64,000 nucleotides of DNA from Mariniblastus sp. (lineage in GTDB: Bacteria > Planctomycetota > Planctomycetia > Pirellulales > Pirellulaceae): positions 87,560 through 151,559 of the forward strand of contig JAKVBF010000001.1 in NCBI GenBank assembly GCA_022447555.1. Reading direction: 5' to 3'. Shown one piece after another: positions 17,720-26,154 of the stretch. Position 1 is the first letter of the stretch. Each line of letters begins with the position of its first letter. The notes beneath the pieces are model-generated. The model did not search any database and was not told the origin of the DNA. It saw only the letters and a list, made by a program, of their open reading frames with translations. A program made the translations under genes and the position numbers.

Positions 17720-18472
17720 ATGGGCATTGTTTCCGACATGAAGATCTTATACCACATGCTGGTCAAACCAGTGCGTGGCGCTAATCACGCGGAACGGATG
17801 GAAAGTTTTTATGGAGGTCAGGCAGAAGCCTATGATGACTTTCGAAAACGACTTTTAAAGGGACGTGAAGAGCTGTGGAAAGATCTACCGAAGACAAAGG
17901 GCTGCGTGTGGGTCGACATGGGGGGCGGAACGGGCGCCAATATCGAAAATTTTGGAGACGCTATTGGTTGTCCTTCCAAGATCTACGTCGTCGATCTCTC
18001 TGGCTCGCTTTTGAAAGTTGCGGCCGATCGATTTGAACAGCGAGGGTGGACTAATGTTGAGGCCGTCGAAGCCGATGCCACCCGCTATTGCCCACCCGAG
18101 GGATTTGCCGATGTTGTTACGTTTTCCTACTCCCTGACGATGATTCCAAATTGGTTTGCCGCCATTGAAAATGCCTATCGTATGTTAAGGCCTGGCGGGT
18201 ACATCGGCGTTGTCGATTTTTACATCTCGCGAAAATTTCCAGCCGAGCATCTCAAGCGACATCGCTGGTTCACACGAACCCTGTGGCCACCATGGTTCGC
18301 CACCGATAATGTCTTCCCCAGTGCGGATCACCTGCCCTTCTTGCGGCATCATTTCAAACAAATCGCTCTTTCAGAAAGTGAAAACCGACTCCCCTACGTG
18401 CCGCTAATCAAAACTCCCTACTACCGATTCATTGGACAAAAACCGACCGATCCAGAGCATCCGCCAAGCTAG
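17720..18472 (+). CDS. btaB: Diacylglyceryl-homoserine N-methyltransferase (BtaB)
   Basis: A class I S-adenosylmethionine-dependent methyltransferase: motif I is VDMGGGTGANIE (about residues 72-83), the acidic end of strand beta2 is VVDLSGSLL, and the motif with FSYSLTMIPNWFAAIENA is typical of BtaB. In the pathway it adds three methyl groups to diacylglyceryl-homoserine to yield DGTS, a phosphorus-free membrane lipid. Its position directly behind btaA makes the specific function likely; alone it could only be called a lipid-type methyltransferase. It converges with sufS, whose stop is 13 bases away, and no terminator is visible in that gap. Confidence 0.85.
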   Translation: MGIVSDMKILYHMLVKPVRGANHAERMESFYGGQAEAYDDFRKRLLKGREELWKDLPKTKGCVWVDMGGGTGANIENFGDAIGCPSKIYVVDLSGSLLKVAADRFEQRGWTNVEAVEADATRYCPPEGFADVVTFSYSLTMIPNWFAAIENAYRMLRPGGYIGVVDFYISRKFPAEHLKRHRWFTRTLWPPWFATDNVFPSADHLPFLRHHFKQIALSESENRLPYVPLIKTPYYRFIGQKPTDPEHPPS

Positions 18473-18485
18473 GCTAACGATGGGA

Positions 18486-19730
18486 TTAACGCAGTTTGGC
18501 AACCACATTTTTGAGTGATTTCACGAACATTCGGACTTCTTCATTCGTGTTGTATAGATAAAAGCTAGCGCGACAGCTGTTGCGAATATCAAGATAGTCG
18601 TGGAGCGGCATGGCACAATGATGGCCTGCTCGAATCGCCACCCCTTGGCGATCAAGGAAAAGAGAGATGTCTTGGTTTGAGAGTCCTTCAATCACGAAAC
18701 TAACGATTCCCGACTTGTCACGCGTTGCCGGTCCTAAAATCTCGAGCCCCTCAACCGTCATTAATTCCTGATGTGCCAGATCGGTTAACGCCCTCTCGTG
18801 ACGACTGATCGCCCGTAGCCCCATTGACTGCAAGTACTCGGCCGCTGCCCCCAAGCCGATCGCCTGAACGATCGGCGGGGTTCCCGCCTCAAACTTCGCC
18901 GGCAACTCTCCCGGAGTGAAACCGTCTGTGGTTACTTGGCTGATCATACTGCCACCCCCTAAAAAAGGCGGCATTGTTTCCAGCAACTCTTCTTTGGCCC
19001 AGAGAACACCGATGCCCGTTGGGCCCACCATTTTGTGACCACTGAAGACAACAAAATCCGCGTCCCAATCAGCGACATTCACCGGTTCATGTGGAATGTG
19101 CTGAGCCGCGTCAACCAGCACGCGTGCGCCAGCATCGTGTGCGAGTGAGACCATTTCCGTCACCGGCGTAAAAGTCCCTAACACGTTTGAAACCGCTGTG
19201 ATTGCTACAAGGCGGGTTCGATCATTTAACAAACGACGATAGCCCTCAAGGTCTAAATAACCCTCGGCCGTAAGACCTACAAATTTAATGATCGCGCCGG
19301 TTCGTTCGGCCAATTGCTGCCACGGAACAATGTTAGAGTGATGTTCCAGAATCGTCAAAACAATCTCATCTCCCGACTTTAAATGCTGATTACCCCATGC
19401 ATGGGCTACCAGATTAATGCCGGCTGTGGTTCCGGAGGTAAAAATCACCTCGTGATGCCGGCGAGCGCCAATCATACCTCCCAGCACTTGACGGGCATGT
19501 TCATATTGCTCCGAAGACTGCTCGCTCAACCAATGAATCCCTCGATGGACGTTCGCGTAGGTCTTTTCATAGCAATCTACCATTGCTTGCACGACAATCT
19601 GTGGGTGCTGAGACGAAGCACCATTGTCAAAATAGATCAACGGACGGTCGCGGTGGATGGTTTGAGACAGGATAGGGAAATCCTGTCGAATCGAAGTCAC
19701 ATCCAATTGTGCAGAATCTGCCTCACTCAT
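18486..19730 (-). CDS. sufS: Cysteine desulfurase SufS
   Basis: A PLP enzyme that takes sulfur from cysteine for iron-sulfur cluster assembly. The PLP lysine is K233 in SGHKMVGPTG, HHSNIVPW is the cofactor-stacking histidine region, and the catalytic cysteine is C372 in RAGHHCAMPL, the group II (SufS/CsdA) arrangement. I set the start at the ATG at 19730 (414 residues, MSEADSAQLD) because the longer frame runs 42 codons into the preceding gene. That gene stops four bases upstream, so the two form an operon. Other suf genes are not nearby. Confidence 0.94.
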   Translation of the reverse strand: MSEADSAQLDVTSIRQDFPILSQTIHRDRPLIYFDNGASSQHPQIVVQAMVDCYEKTYANVHRGIHWLSEQSSEQYEHARQVLGGMIGARRHHEVIFTSGTTAGINLVAHAWGNQHLKSGDEIVLTILEHHSNIVPWQQLAERTGAIIKFVGLTAEGYLDLEGYRRLLNDRTRLVAITAVSNVLGTFTPVTEMVSLAHDAGARVLVDAAQHIPHEPVNVADWDADFVVFSGHKMVGPTGIGVLWAKEELLETMPPFLGGGSMISQVTTDGFTPGELPAKFEAGTPPIVQAIGLGAAAEYLQSMGLRAISRHERALTDLAHQELMTVEGLEILGPATRDKSGIVSFVIEGLSNQDISLFLDRQGVAIRAGHHCAMPLHDYLDIRNSCRASFYLYNTNEEVRMFVKSLKNVVAKLR

Positions 19731-19734
19731 TGAA

Positions 19735-20661
19735 TCACCTGCCTTCCCGCTCGGCCCAAGCGACGCCAGATAATGATGCGATCGCTTTGTGCAATGCATG
19801 AGTACCCAAGAGGCCATCCCCCTGAGCCTGTACCGCAATATACAACTGATGAGCAAGAGCCAAACCGGGCAAGGAAAGATTCATTCGATTGGCTTCCCTG
19901 ATGGCGATACCCATATCTTTAATGAAGTGCTCGACAAAAAAACCAGGATCAAAATTATTATCTATGATGCGAGGGCCCAAGTTAGACAGCGACCAACTAC
20001 CGGCGGCTCCGCTGCTGACCGACTCCATGACCGTTTCCAAATTTAAACCGGCACGATAGGCGTAAAGCAGGGCCTCACAAACACCAATCATGTTGGTCGC
20101 GATCAACGTCTGATTGACCATCTTGGTGTGTTGCCCCGCACCACAGTCGCCTTGATATACGATTGTCTCACCGATGGTTTCCCATAACGGTTGCAACCGA
20201 GCCACCACATCCGCATCTCCCCCAATCATGATCGAAAGTGTCCCTTTTTGGGCACCGACATCACCGCCTGACACGGGTGCATCGACCATGGAGATGCCCC
20301 GCTCCGTTCCCCTCGCGTACATTTCTTCCGCCAGCTCCGGTTCACTAGTGGTCATATCGACGATGATTTGGCCGCGTGACGCGCCTGCCAGAGTTCCTTC
20401 GGCACCAAGGTGCACCTCACGAACATCCGAGGGGAACCCGACGATCGAGAAAATCACGTCACTTTTTTGGGCGACTTCACGCGGAGAACTGACCCATTGG
20501 GCGCCCGCATCGATTAACGGGCGAGCTTTGGAGGGCGTTCTCGAAAACACGGCAACCTGAAATCCAGCGTCCATCACATGACGGCACATGCTGGCGCCCA
20601 TCACGCCGGTTCCAATCCAACCAATCGACGTGTTTTCGGGAGAGATTTGTTCAACTGACAT
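19735..20661 (-). CDS. NAD(P)-dependent oxidoreductase of the 3-hydroxyisobutyrate dehydrogenase family
   Basis: A beta-hydroxyacid dehydrogenase. The Rossmann motif is [13 protein letters not shown] near the N-terminus, and the substrate motif is [16 protein letters not shown], typical of the family. The catalytic lysine lies in [11 protein letters not shown]. Members reduce or oxidise 3-hydroxyisobutyrate, tartronate semialdehyde or related acids, and the sequence does not decide among them. The length of 308 residues is slightly over the usual 290-300. It is co-transcribed with sufS (four-base gap), an association I cannot explain functionally. Confidence 0.88.
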   Translation of the reverse strand: MSVEQISPENTSIGWIGTGVMGASMCRHVMDAGFQVAVFSRTPSKARPLIDAGAQWVSSPREVAQKSDVIFSIVGFPSDVREVHLGAEGTLAGASRGQIIVDMTTSEPELAEEMYARGTERGISMVDAPVSGGDVGAQKGTLSIMIGGDADVVARLQPLWETIGETIVYQGDCGAGQHTKMVNQTLIATNMIGVCEALLYAYRAGLNLETVMESVSSGAAGSWSLSNLGPRIIDNNFDPGFFVEHFIKDMGIAIREANRMNLSLPGLALAHQLYIAVQAQGDGLLGTHALHKAIASLSGVAWAEREGR

Positions 20662-20723
20662 ATGGTTCTAACCGTCGGAAGTTTTCTGCAGTAACCCATT
20701 TTGAAAGCCAAGGTTCCCGCCTC

Positions 20724-20758
20724 GGTTGTCTAGCTTGGTTGTCTGGCTCGGGTTGTCT
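20724..20758. repeat. Three near-tandem copies of GGTTGTCT
   Basis: The octamer GGTTGTCT starts at 20724, 20737 and 20751, spaced 13 and 14 bp, in the gap between the 19735-20661 gene and the small minus-strand gene at 20854. It may be a short slippage-derived repeat or a binding array; nothing else marks it. Confidence 0.4.
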
Positions 20759-20853
20759 GTCCGAATGGAGCTGTTTTTCCATCTCAACCGTCACATAGAG
20801 TCAGCCGACTTGGCCGTTGCCATTGCGCCCACTCTCTTAAAGAAGAGCGTTTT

Positions 20854-21324
20854 CTATTGGTCAAAATCTGGACGCTTAAGAATCTCGGAAACCAAAATTG
20901 CTTGTCGCACATTTTCAGGAGACGATAGCATTTGAACTAAGTCCTGCGAAATTGTCGAGGGTTTAACTTGGGCTGATACCGTTGGTGCACGTCGTTCTTT
21001 TCTTGGGTTGTCGTACCCATCGAATTTTTCTTCAATCCGATCGGCCGCCCGGTCGTCCGTATTTTGAATGCCCTCACCTAAATGCTCGGCATGATGGGCA
21101 ATTTCCGATGTATTGATATGTGAGCGGACGTTCTCTGAGACCCCTCGTTGACGCAAGCTCTGCCGCTGAACGACCTCAACATCCTGCACAACTTCCACAT
21201 CCTGAACAATCTCCGGGTACTGCGATGCCGGTTGCCTCTGCGATGCATTTTGGCCTCGCTTCTGAGATTGCTGATTGCGGCGTTCAGCTGCTCGTCTCAA
21301 AAATTCTTCGATGTCTTTGGCCAT
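20854..21324 (-). CDS. Small charged protein linked to floA
   Basis: Unrecognised protein of 156 residues, rich in Arg, Gln and Glu, with no hydrophobic segment. The N-terminus is a probable helix (AKDIEEFLRRAAERRNQQ). A short repeat (VQDVEVV, twice) and a polar, probably disordered middle follow. A better-conserved-looking C-terminal helix region ends it (STISQDLVQMLSSPENVRQ, then ILVSEILKRPDF). It starts 11 bases after the floA stop and so shares its transcript. Similar small proteins accompany floA in planctomycetes as far as I recall. A role as a cytoplasmic partner of the flotillin is inference. Confidence 0.7.
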   Translation of the reverse strand: MAKDIEEFLRRAAERRNQQSQKRGQNASQRQPASQYPEIVQDVEVVQDVEVVQRQSLRQRGVSENVRSHINTSEIAHHAEHLGEGIQNTDDRAADRIEEKFDGYDNPRKERRAPTVSAQVKPSTISQDLVQMLSSPENVRQAILVSEILKRPDFDQ

Positions 21325-21335
21325 GACGAAATCCG

Positions 21336-22445
21336 TTATTCATTGACGTAGGGGGTGTTATCCGATCTCACCCCACCGCTCGCGGCAATCGTATTACGCA
21401 TGTCCGTATCGGCCTGAACATTTCGCAATTTATAGTAGTCCAAAATACTAAGTTTTCCACTACGAAAGCTGTCCGCCATCGCTTTGGGCACTTCTGCTTC
21501 TGCAGAAACTAAGCCCGCTCGGCTTTCCTCGATGGAGGCCATATTCTCTTGTTCTTTGGCAACGGCCATCGCTCGTTTTCCTTCGGCACGGGCTCGAGCC
21601 ACGCGTGTATCGGCTTCAGCCTGATCCGCACGTAAACGGGCGCCGATATTATCACCGACGTCGATGTCGGCGATATCGATGGATACGATTTCAAACGCAG
21701 TTTGCGAGTCTAATCGTCGCGCCAAAACCGCCTTTGATATCAAATCGGGGTTTTCTAAAACAACCTTGTGGTCATCGGCTGAACCGATCGCGCTAACGAT
21801 CCCCTCCCCCACACGGGCAATGATCGTTTCTTCAGTTGCACCACCAATTAGTTGCTCAAGATTAGACCGCACCGTCACCCTCGCCCGTACCTTCAATTGA
21901 ATACCGTCACGAGCGACCGCATCCAGCGACTGGCGAGAATCTCCTTTGGCAGGGCAATCGATCACCCGTGGGTAAACGCTGGTCTGAACGGCCTCCAAAA
22001 CATTTCGACCTGCTAAGTCAATCGCGGCCGCTTTGGCGAAAGACAGCTCAATATTTTTTGCTTTATGGGCAGCGACCAATGCTCGAGTCACCAGTGGAAC
22101 ATTACCCCCCGCCATGTAATGGGCTTCAAGCGCATTAGTGGTCAAATCTGAGTCGCGGATCCCGGCCTGGATCACCCGGATTTTACTGGGAACAATCACG
22201 GCCGCTTTGACTTTTCGAAATGACATTCCGATCAGATCCATGAAGCCGATTTTGGCACCGGTCAACGTTGACTGGATCCACCAACGGAAGTAAGTGATGA
22301 CGATCGCCGAAACGATCAATCCGATAAATCCGACAATCAGCAAGCCGACAATCCAGAGGGTCTGGGAAAAAGACAACTCTTGTGCTTGAGCCAAGGGGAT
22401 TGGCAAACTGAAGGGCGAATTGAATAGGGCCATTGGAAAGCTCAT
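21336..22445 (-). CDS. floA: Flotillin-like protein FloA
   Basis: Membrane scaffold of functional microdomains. One N-terminal transmembrane segment at about residues 30-52 is followed by the FloA/YqfA-specific core. Its marks include [16 protein letters not shown], the PHB/SPFH-like region with [14 protein letters not shown], and the Ala/Glu-rich stretch ([19 protein letters not shown]) for oligomerisation. The length of 369 residues is a little above the Bacillus protein (331), with extra residues at the N-terminus. It lies in a two-gene unit with the small charged protein at 20854. The gene for NfeD, often found beside floA, is not present here. Confidence 0.93.
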   Translation of the reverse strand: MSFPMALFNSPFSLPIPLAQAQELSFSQTLWIVGLLIVGFIGLIVSAIVITYFRWWIQSTLTGAKIGFMDLIGMSFRKVKAAVIVPSKIRVIQAGIRDSDLTTNALEAHYMAGGNVPLVTRALVAAHKAKNIELSFAKAAAIDLAGRNVLEAVQTSVYPRVIDCPAKGDSRQSLDAVARDGIQLKVRARVTVRSNLEQLIGGATEETIIARVGEGIVSAIGSADDHKVVLENPDLISKAVLARRLDSQTAFEIVSIDIADIDVGDNIGARLRADQAEADTRVARARAEGKRAMAVAKEQENMASIEESRAGLVSAEAEVPKAMADSFRSGKLSILDYYKLRNVQADTDMRNTIAASGGVRSDNTPYVNE

Positions 22446-22658
22446 TGCGAAATCTCAATCAGAACACGAAGGTCAAAGGATCCATCCTCCTATTCTAAGC
22501 CAATCCCACAATGAAATGTAGTCTCAGGCTGAAATTCGAGTCGCAATCCGAGCTTCAGGACCAATCAAACCCCAAGGTGTCCGAACGCTCGGTGGTGAAA
22601 TCGCCAGACCGACTGATATTCAAAGGAAAATTGACCCGTGGAGGGCCTGAGACTCCGT

Positions 22659-23825
22659 TTAAACGCCCAACCCGGTCCACGCCGCATTCGCATTGGACGA
22701 TTTCACAGCGGCTTCAATAAAGGCCATTCCCTGAATGCCATCATCGACATCCGGAAAATCATAACCATCAGCCCTCGGATAATTCCCTTCTACTTCGTCT
22801 GAAATCGCTTCGGCAACTCCCAAATAAACGTTCGCAAACGCCTCAATGAAACCCTCCGGGTGACCAAACGGGATTCGGGTCGAGTGTTGGCAAGTTTCGC
22901 TGTTATAGACATTTCCCCTGCGATGAATCTGGCGGGGTTGTTCGGCAAATTTAACGATCAATTCATTGGGATGTTCCTGATGCCATTCCAGCGATGCTTC
23001 CGTCCCATAAACGCGTATATTTAAATTGTTTTCGTCGCCGGTGGAAATTTGTGAAGCGTATAGAATTCCTTTGGCCCCACCCTTGAAACGCAGCAACATA
23101 TTTCCATCATCATCTAAGGGGCGACCGGGAATGAAGGTCGATAAGTCAGCGGCCAACTCTTCAATCTCCAACTTCGTTATATATCGCGCAAGATTTTCTG
23201 CATGCGAACCAATATCGCCCATGCAATTCGACACGCCTGAAACAGCAGGGTCCATTCGCCAGTTAGAAATCGCGCCATCCTCTTGCTCTTTAAGGGCTGT
23301 GATGGCATATCCCTGCGGGTATTCGACAACCACTTTAAGAATCCGGCCCAACTCTCCCCCGGCCACCATTTTGCGGGCTTCTTTTACCATCGGATAGCCC
23401 GTGTAGTTGTGAGTCAAACCGAACACTTTACCCGTTTCACGAACAATCTCACGAAGTTGTTGACCTTGCTCCAATGAAAAGGCCAACGGCTTTTCACAGA
23501 TCACATTGAAACCGGCCTCCAAGAATGTCTTGGCGACCGCAAAATGCAAATCATTCCGAACGACAATCGAAACAAAGTCGATCCGTTTATCCGCATCCAA
23601 AGCGGCTTCTTTCTCGGCCATTTCCTGATAACTGCCATAGACACGATTGGAGTCCAAAAACAAATCATCTCCCGAGGCCTGACTTTTCTCTGCATCCGAT
23701 GAAAACGCGCCGGCGACTAAGTCGATCCGACCATCCAAAGCGGCCGCCATTCGATGGACGGAACCGATGAATGCCCCGCGGCCACCTCCCACCATACCCA
23801 TACGTAATTTTCGTTTCACGGCCAT
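22659..23825 (-). CDS. Gfo/Idh/MocA family oxidoreductase
   Basis: A sugar- or cyclitol-type NAD(P) oxidoreductase. It has an N-terminal Rossmann motif (GMVGGGRGAFIG), the family motif CEKPLA at about residues 120-125 with the catalytic Lys, and a C-terminal alpha/beta domain with the SNCMGDIGSHAENLARY segment. The length of 388 residues fits the planctomycete members. The substrate is unknown. The gene follows a second family member 28 bases away, so the pair likely acts in one carbohydrate-conversion step or successive steps. Confidence 0.9.
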   Translation of the reverse strand: MAVKRKLRMGMVGGGRGAFIGSVHRMAAALDGRIDLVAGAFSSDAEKSQASGDDLFLDSNRVYGSYQEMAEKEAALDADKRIDFVSIVVRNDLHFAVAKTFLEAGFNVICEKPLAFSLEQGQQLREIVRETGKVFGLTHNYTGYPMVKEARKMVAGGELGRILKVVVEYPQGYAITALKEQEDGAISNWRMDPAVSGVSNCMGDIGSHAENLARYITKLEIEELAADLSTFIPGRPLDDDGNMLLRFKGGAKGILYASQISTGDENNLNIRVYGTEASLEWHQEHPNELIVKFAEQPRQIHRRGNVYNSETCQHSTRIPFGHPEGFIEAFANVYLGVAEAISDEVEGNYPRADGYDFPDVDDGIQGMAFIEAAVKSSNANAAWTGLGV

Positions 23826-23853
23826 GTTTTAACTCCAACGATGGTTTTAATTT

Positions 23854-24933
23854 TTAGAGAGAAACCGGTTGGCCGGTTTCGGCGGACTGATAAATGGCAT
23901 CGATCACTTGCATCAACGATAAGGCTTGATCGGGCGTGTTCAGAGGTTGCTCCGATCCCTCAATGGTCCGGACAAAGTTGGCTGCCGAACGGGAGCGGCC
24001 CATGTCGGGGCAGTCCTCCACCTCGATGGTGCGATTGACCGAAGCCCCGTCTTTTTGGACGTAAAGCTCACAGGTATCAATGGCTGTTTCGTCCAAACCA
24101 TCTTTTTCAAACAACCGCTCTACTTTACCTCCAGCTTGAGACCCTTGAAACACGACCGAGACTTCTTCGCGTTTTACCATTTCGGCCCAAGAGGCCTGAA
24201 GCATTAGGATTTGTCCCGTTTTAAAAACGATCATCCCGTGCGCGGCCGCCTCGACATCGGTGATCCCATCGGCATTATCTGGAATCCCCCAGGGACCTTT
24301 GAAACTTGTGTCATTAATCAAATCACGGAAGGTTTGGCCTAGAACATGGGCCGGCTCAGGGTAGCCCATAAAGTACATGGCCAAATCAACCATGTGTAGT
24401 AGATCGATTAATGGGCCGCCACCGGACATCGCTTTGGTCGTGAACCACCCACCAAATCCCGGAATTCCAGTTCGGCGAATCCACTTGGCCTGGGCAGAAT
24501 TAATCCGCCCCACCGTCCCGTTTTCGATCAACTCTCTCATGGCGTACGACTCTGGTCGTGCCCGATTATTAAAATTGAACATCAGCCGTTTTCCACTGGC
24601 CTCGGCAGCGGCTATCATCTGCCGAACTTCGGCGGCGTTCATTGCCGGAGGTTTTTCGCAGAACACATGCTTTCCGGCGGCTAAACAATCAATCGCCAAA
24701 GGAGCGTGGAACTTATTCGGCACAATGATACTGACTGCATCACAGTCTGATTCCTGCAGCATCGTCTCAGGATTATCAAAAACCACTGGAACATCGTATT
24801 GCTCAGCCGCTTTGGCAGCTGACTCCGGATTGACATCAGCAATCGCAACAATCTCGGCACCGGCAGTGAGAAAACCACTCGCGTGGTGCTCAAGCATTCC
24901 ACCAGCACCAATAATGGCAACCTTAGTTGGCAT
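23854..24933 (-). CDS. Gfo/Idh/MocA family oxidoreductase
   Basis: A second, more compact member (359 residues). The nucleotide motif is AIIGAGGMLEHHASG, and CEKPPA near residue 100 carries the catalytic lysine. The C-terminal domain has GGGPLIDLLHMVDLAMYFMG, where an aspartate and histidine pair is expected at the active site. It precedes the 22659-23825 gene in the same unit. No transporter or glycosidase lies beside them, so I cannot name the substrate. Confidence 0.9.
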   Translation of the reverse strand: MPTKVAIIGAGGMLEHHASGFLTAGAEIVAIADVNPESAAKAAEQYDVPVVFDNPETMLQESDCDAVSIIVPNKFHAPLAIDCLAAGKHVFCEKPPAMNAAEVRQMIAAAEASGKRLMFNFNNRARPESYAMRELIENGTVGRINSAQAKWIRRTGIPGFGGWFTTKAMSGGGPLIDLLHMVDLAMYFMGYPEPAHVLGQTFRDLINDTSFKGPWGIPDNADGITDVEAAAHGMIVFKTGQILMLQASWAEMVKREEVSVVFQGSQAGGKVERLFEKDGLDETAIDTCELYVQKDGASVNRTIEVEDCPDMGRSRSAANFVRTIEGSEQPLNTPDQALSLMQVIDAIYQSAETGQPVSL

Positions 24934-25027
24934 CGTTAAAACTTTCGAAAGGGTTGATCAAAACAGGGTAACAACGGGAATGCCCGGTTTAAGGGCACCG
25001 CTTACTAGGTGAAACTGGCTCACTGGA

Positions 25028-25882
25028 TCATTCAGAGGCCGCAACGACCAATTGTTTCATTGCGTCCAAAAGTCCCATGACTTCGTCACTTGAAATTTCC
25101 TTCCACTGATCCGTCTTGTGACGAATGATCGCCACTTTAAACATATTGGAGGCCTCGGCAAGATCGTCCGGTAAATCGGTGAATGATTCGAACGGGCGAA
25201 CTCTCGCTTCTGCTGCGACTTGCGTGGTCATCGCTCCATCGGCCAAGGCTTGGGCAACCTCGGCACCCGAACTTGCCGGTCGTTCCGACTCTCCAAAATC
25301 TGGGCCTTCGTGAATCGGGCCTTCCAAAACCTCTTGATCACTGGCAGAAACGCGTCCCGAAATCGTCAACGCTTCTGCTTCTTCCTCTGATTCCGTGACG
25401 ACAATGTCGGTAATTTCGGGTTTATCTCTCGGATCTTTACCCATCGTCTCCCATCGCTGGCCTCGCATTTGAGATACGGACCAGCCATTTTGAACCGCAC
25501 CTTCAAGCCATAACTCGGCGTCTTCCCAATCCAAGGTGGCGTAAAAATGACTCCAGTATAAGGTTTCGTATTCGGGATAAACGTGACCAAAGCGAACGTA
25601 AGTACGCCGCAATCGGCCAACGTGCTGCGGAGTGACGCCGCCAACCGTTTTACTCCACTGTTCATCTGTAAAACTGGACTCGGGAAGATTTGACCCATCT
25701 AACGATTCACGCCACTGGTGAATGATCTTTCCTTTATCCCAATTCGTCGTGCTGATCAGAGTCCGCCATTGGCCGACAAAGGAACGTGAACACTCATCCA
25801 GCTGTTCCTGTTGCTGTTGCGTCAAATCAACTTCGATATCCGTAAAGAGTTGTTGCGTTTGAGGTAGGTTTTGGTTTTCCAT
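25028..25882 (-). CDS. Uncharacterised acidic protein
   Basis: I do not recognise this protein. It is 284 residues, acidic, soluble, and rich in Gln, Glu and Trp, with two parts. The N-terminal half (about 25-150) is helical, with clustered aromatic residues (FVGQWRTLISTTNWDKGK, TPQHVGRLRRTYVRFG, YWSHFYATLDWEDAELWL), and could include a helix-turn-helix. After a negatively charged linker (ESEEEAEAL) comes a short C-terminal domain with FKVAIIRHKTDQWKEIS. It could be a planctomycete-specific regulatory or DNA-binding protein, but that rests only on appearance. It sits alone between the oxidoreductases and the anti-sigma gene. Confidence 0.65.
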   Translation of the reverse strand: MENQNLPQTQQLFTDIEVDLTQQQQEQLDECSRSFVGQWRTLISTTNWDKGKIIHQWRESLDGSNLPESSFTDEQWSKTVGGVTPQHVGRLRRTYVRFGHVYPEYETLYWSHFYATLDWEDAELWLEGAVQNGWSVSQMRGQRWETMGKDPRDKPEITDIVVTESEEEAEALTISGRVSASDQEVLEGPIHEGPDFGESERPASSGAEVAQALADGAMTTQVAAEARVRPFESFTDLPDDLAEASNMFKVAIIRHKTDQWKEISSDEVMGLLDAMKQLVVAASE

Positions 25883-26154
25883 GCGGATCCCGAGCTTACG
25901 AGGTGTGAGAAATTGCGGCAGAGAAAGAATACTTGCGCTCTCACTAAATTACACGGGACGGATCTCGGTAACAGTCGAAATTGTATTTTCGCCGAATAAT
26001 GGTAAGCAATTACGATTTGGAAAAACGTACCACGCAGGTTGCGGCTGTGGAAAAGTTGTCAGCACTCGGCGGCTTACGGTCCTCGAAGGGAAAAACACAC
26101 CGCCAAACGCGAATCCAAGGCACTCCGAAATCACGCGCACTCTGGCGAGCCGGT

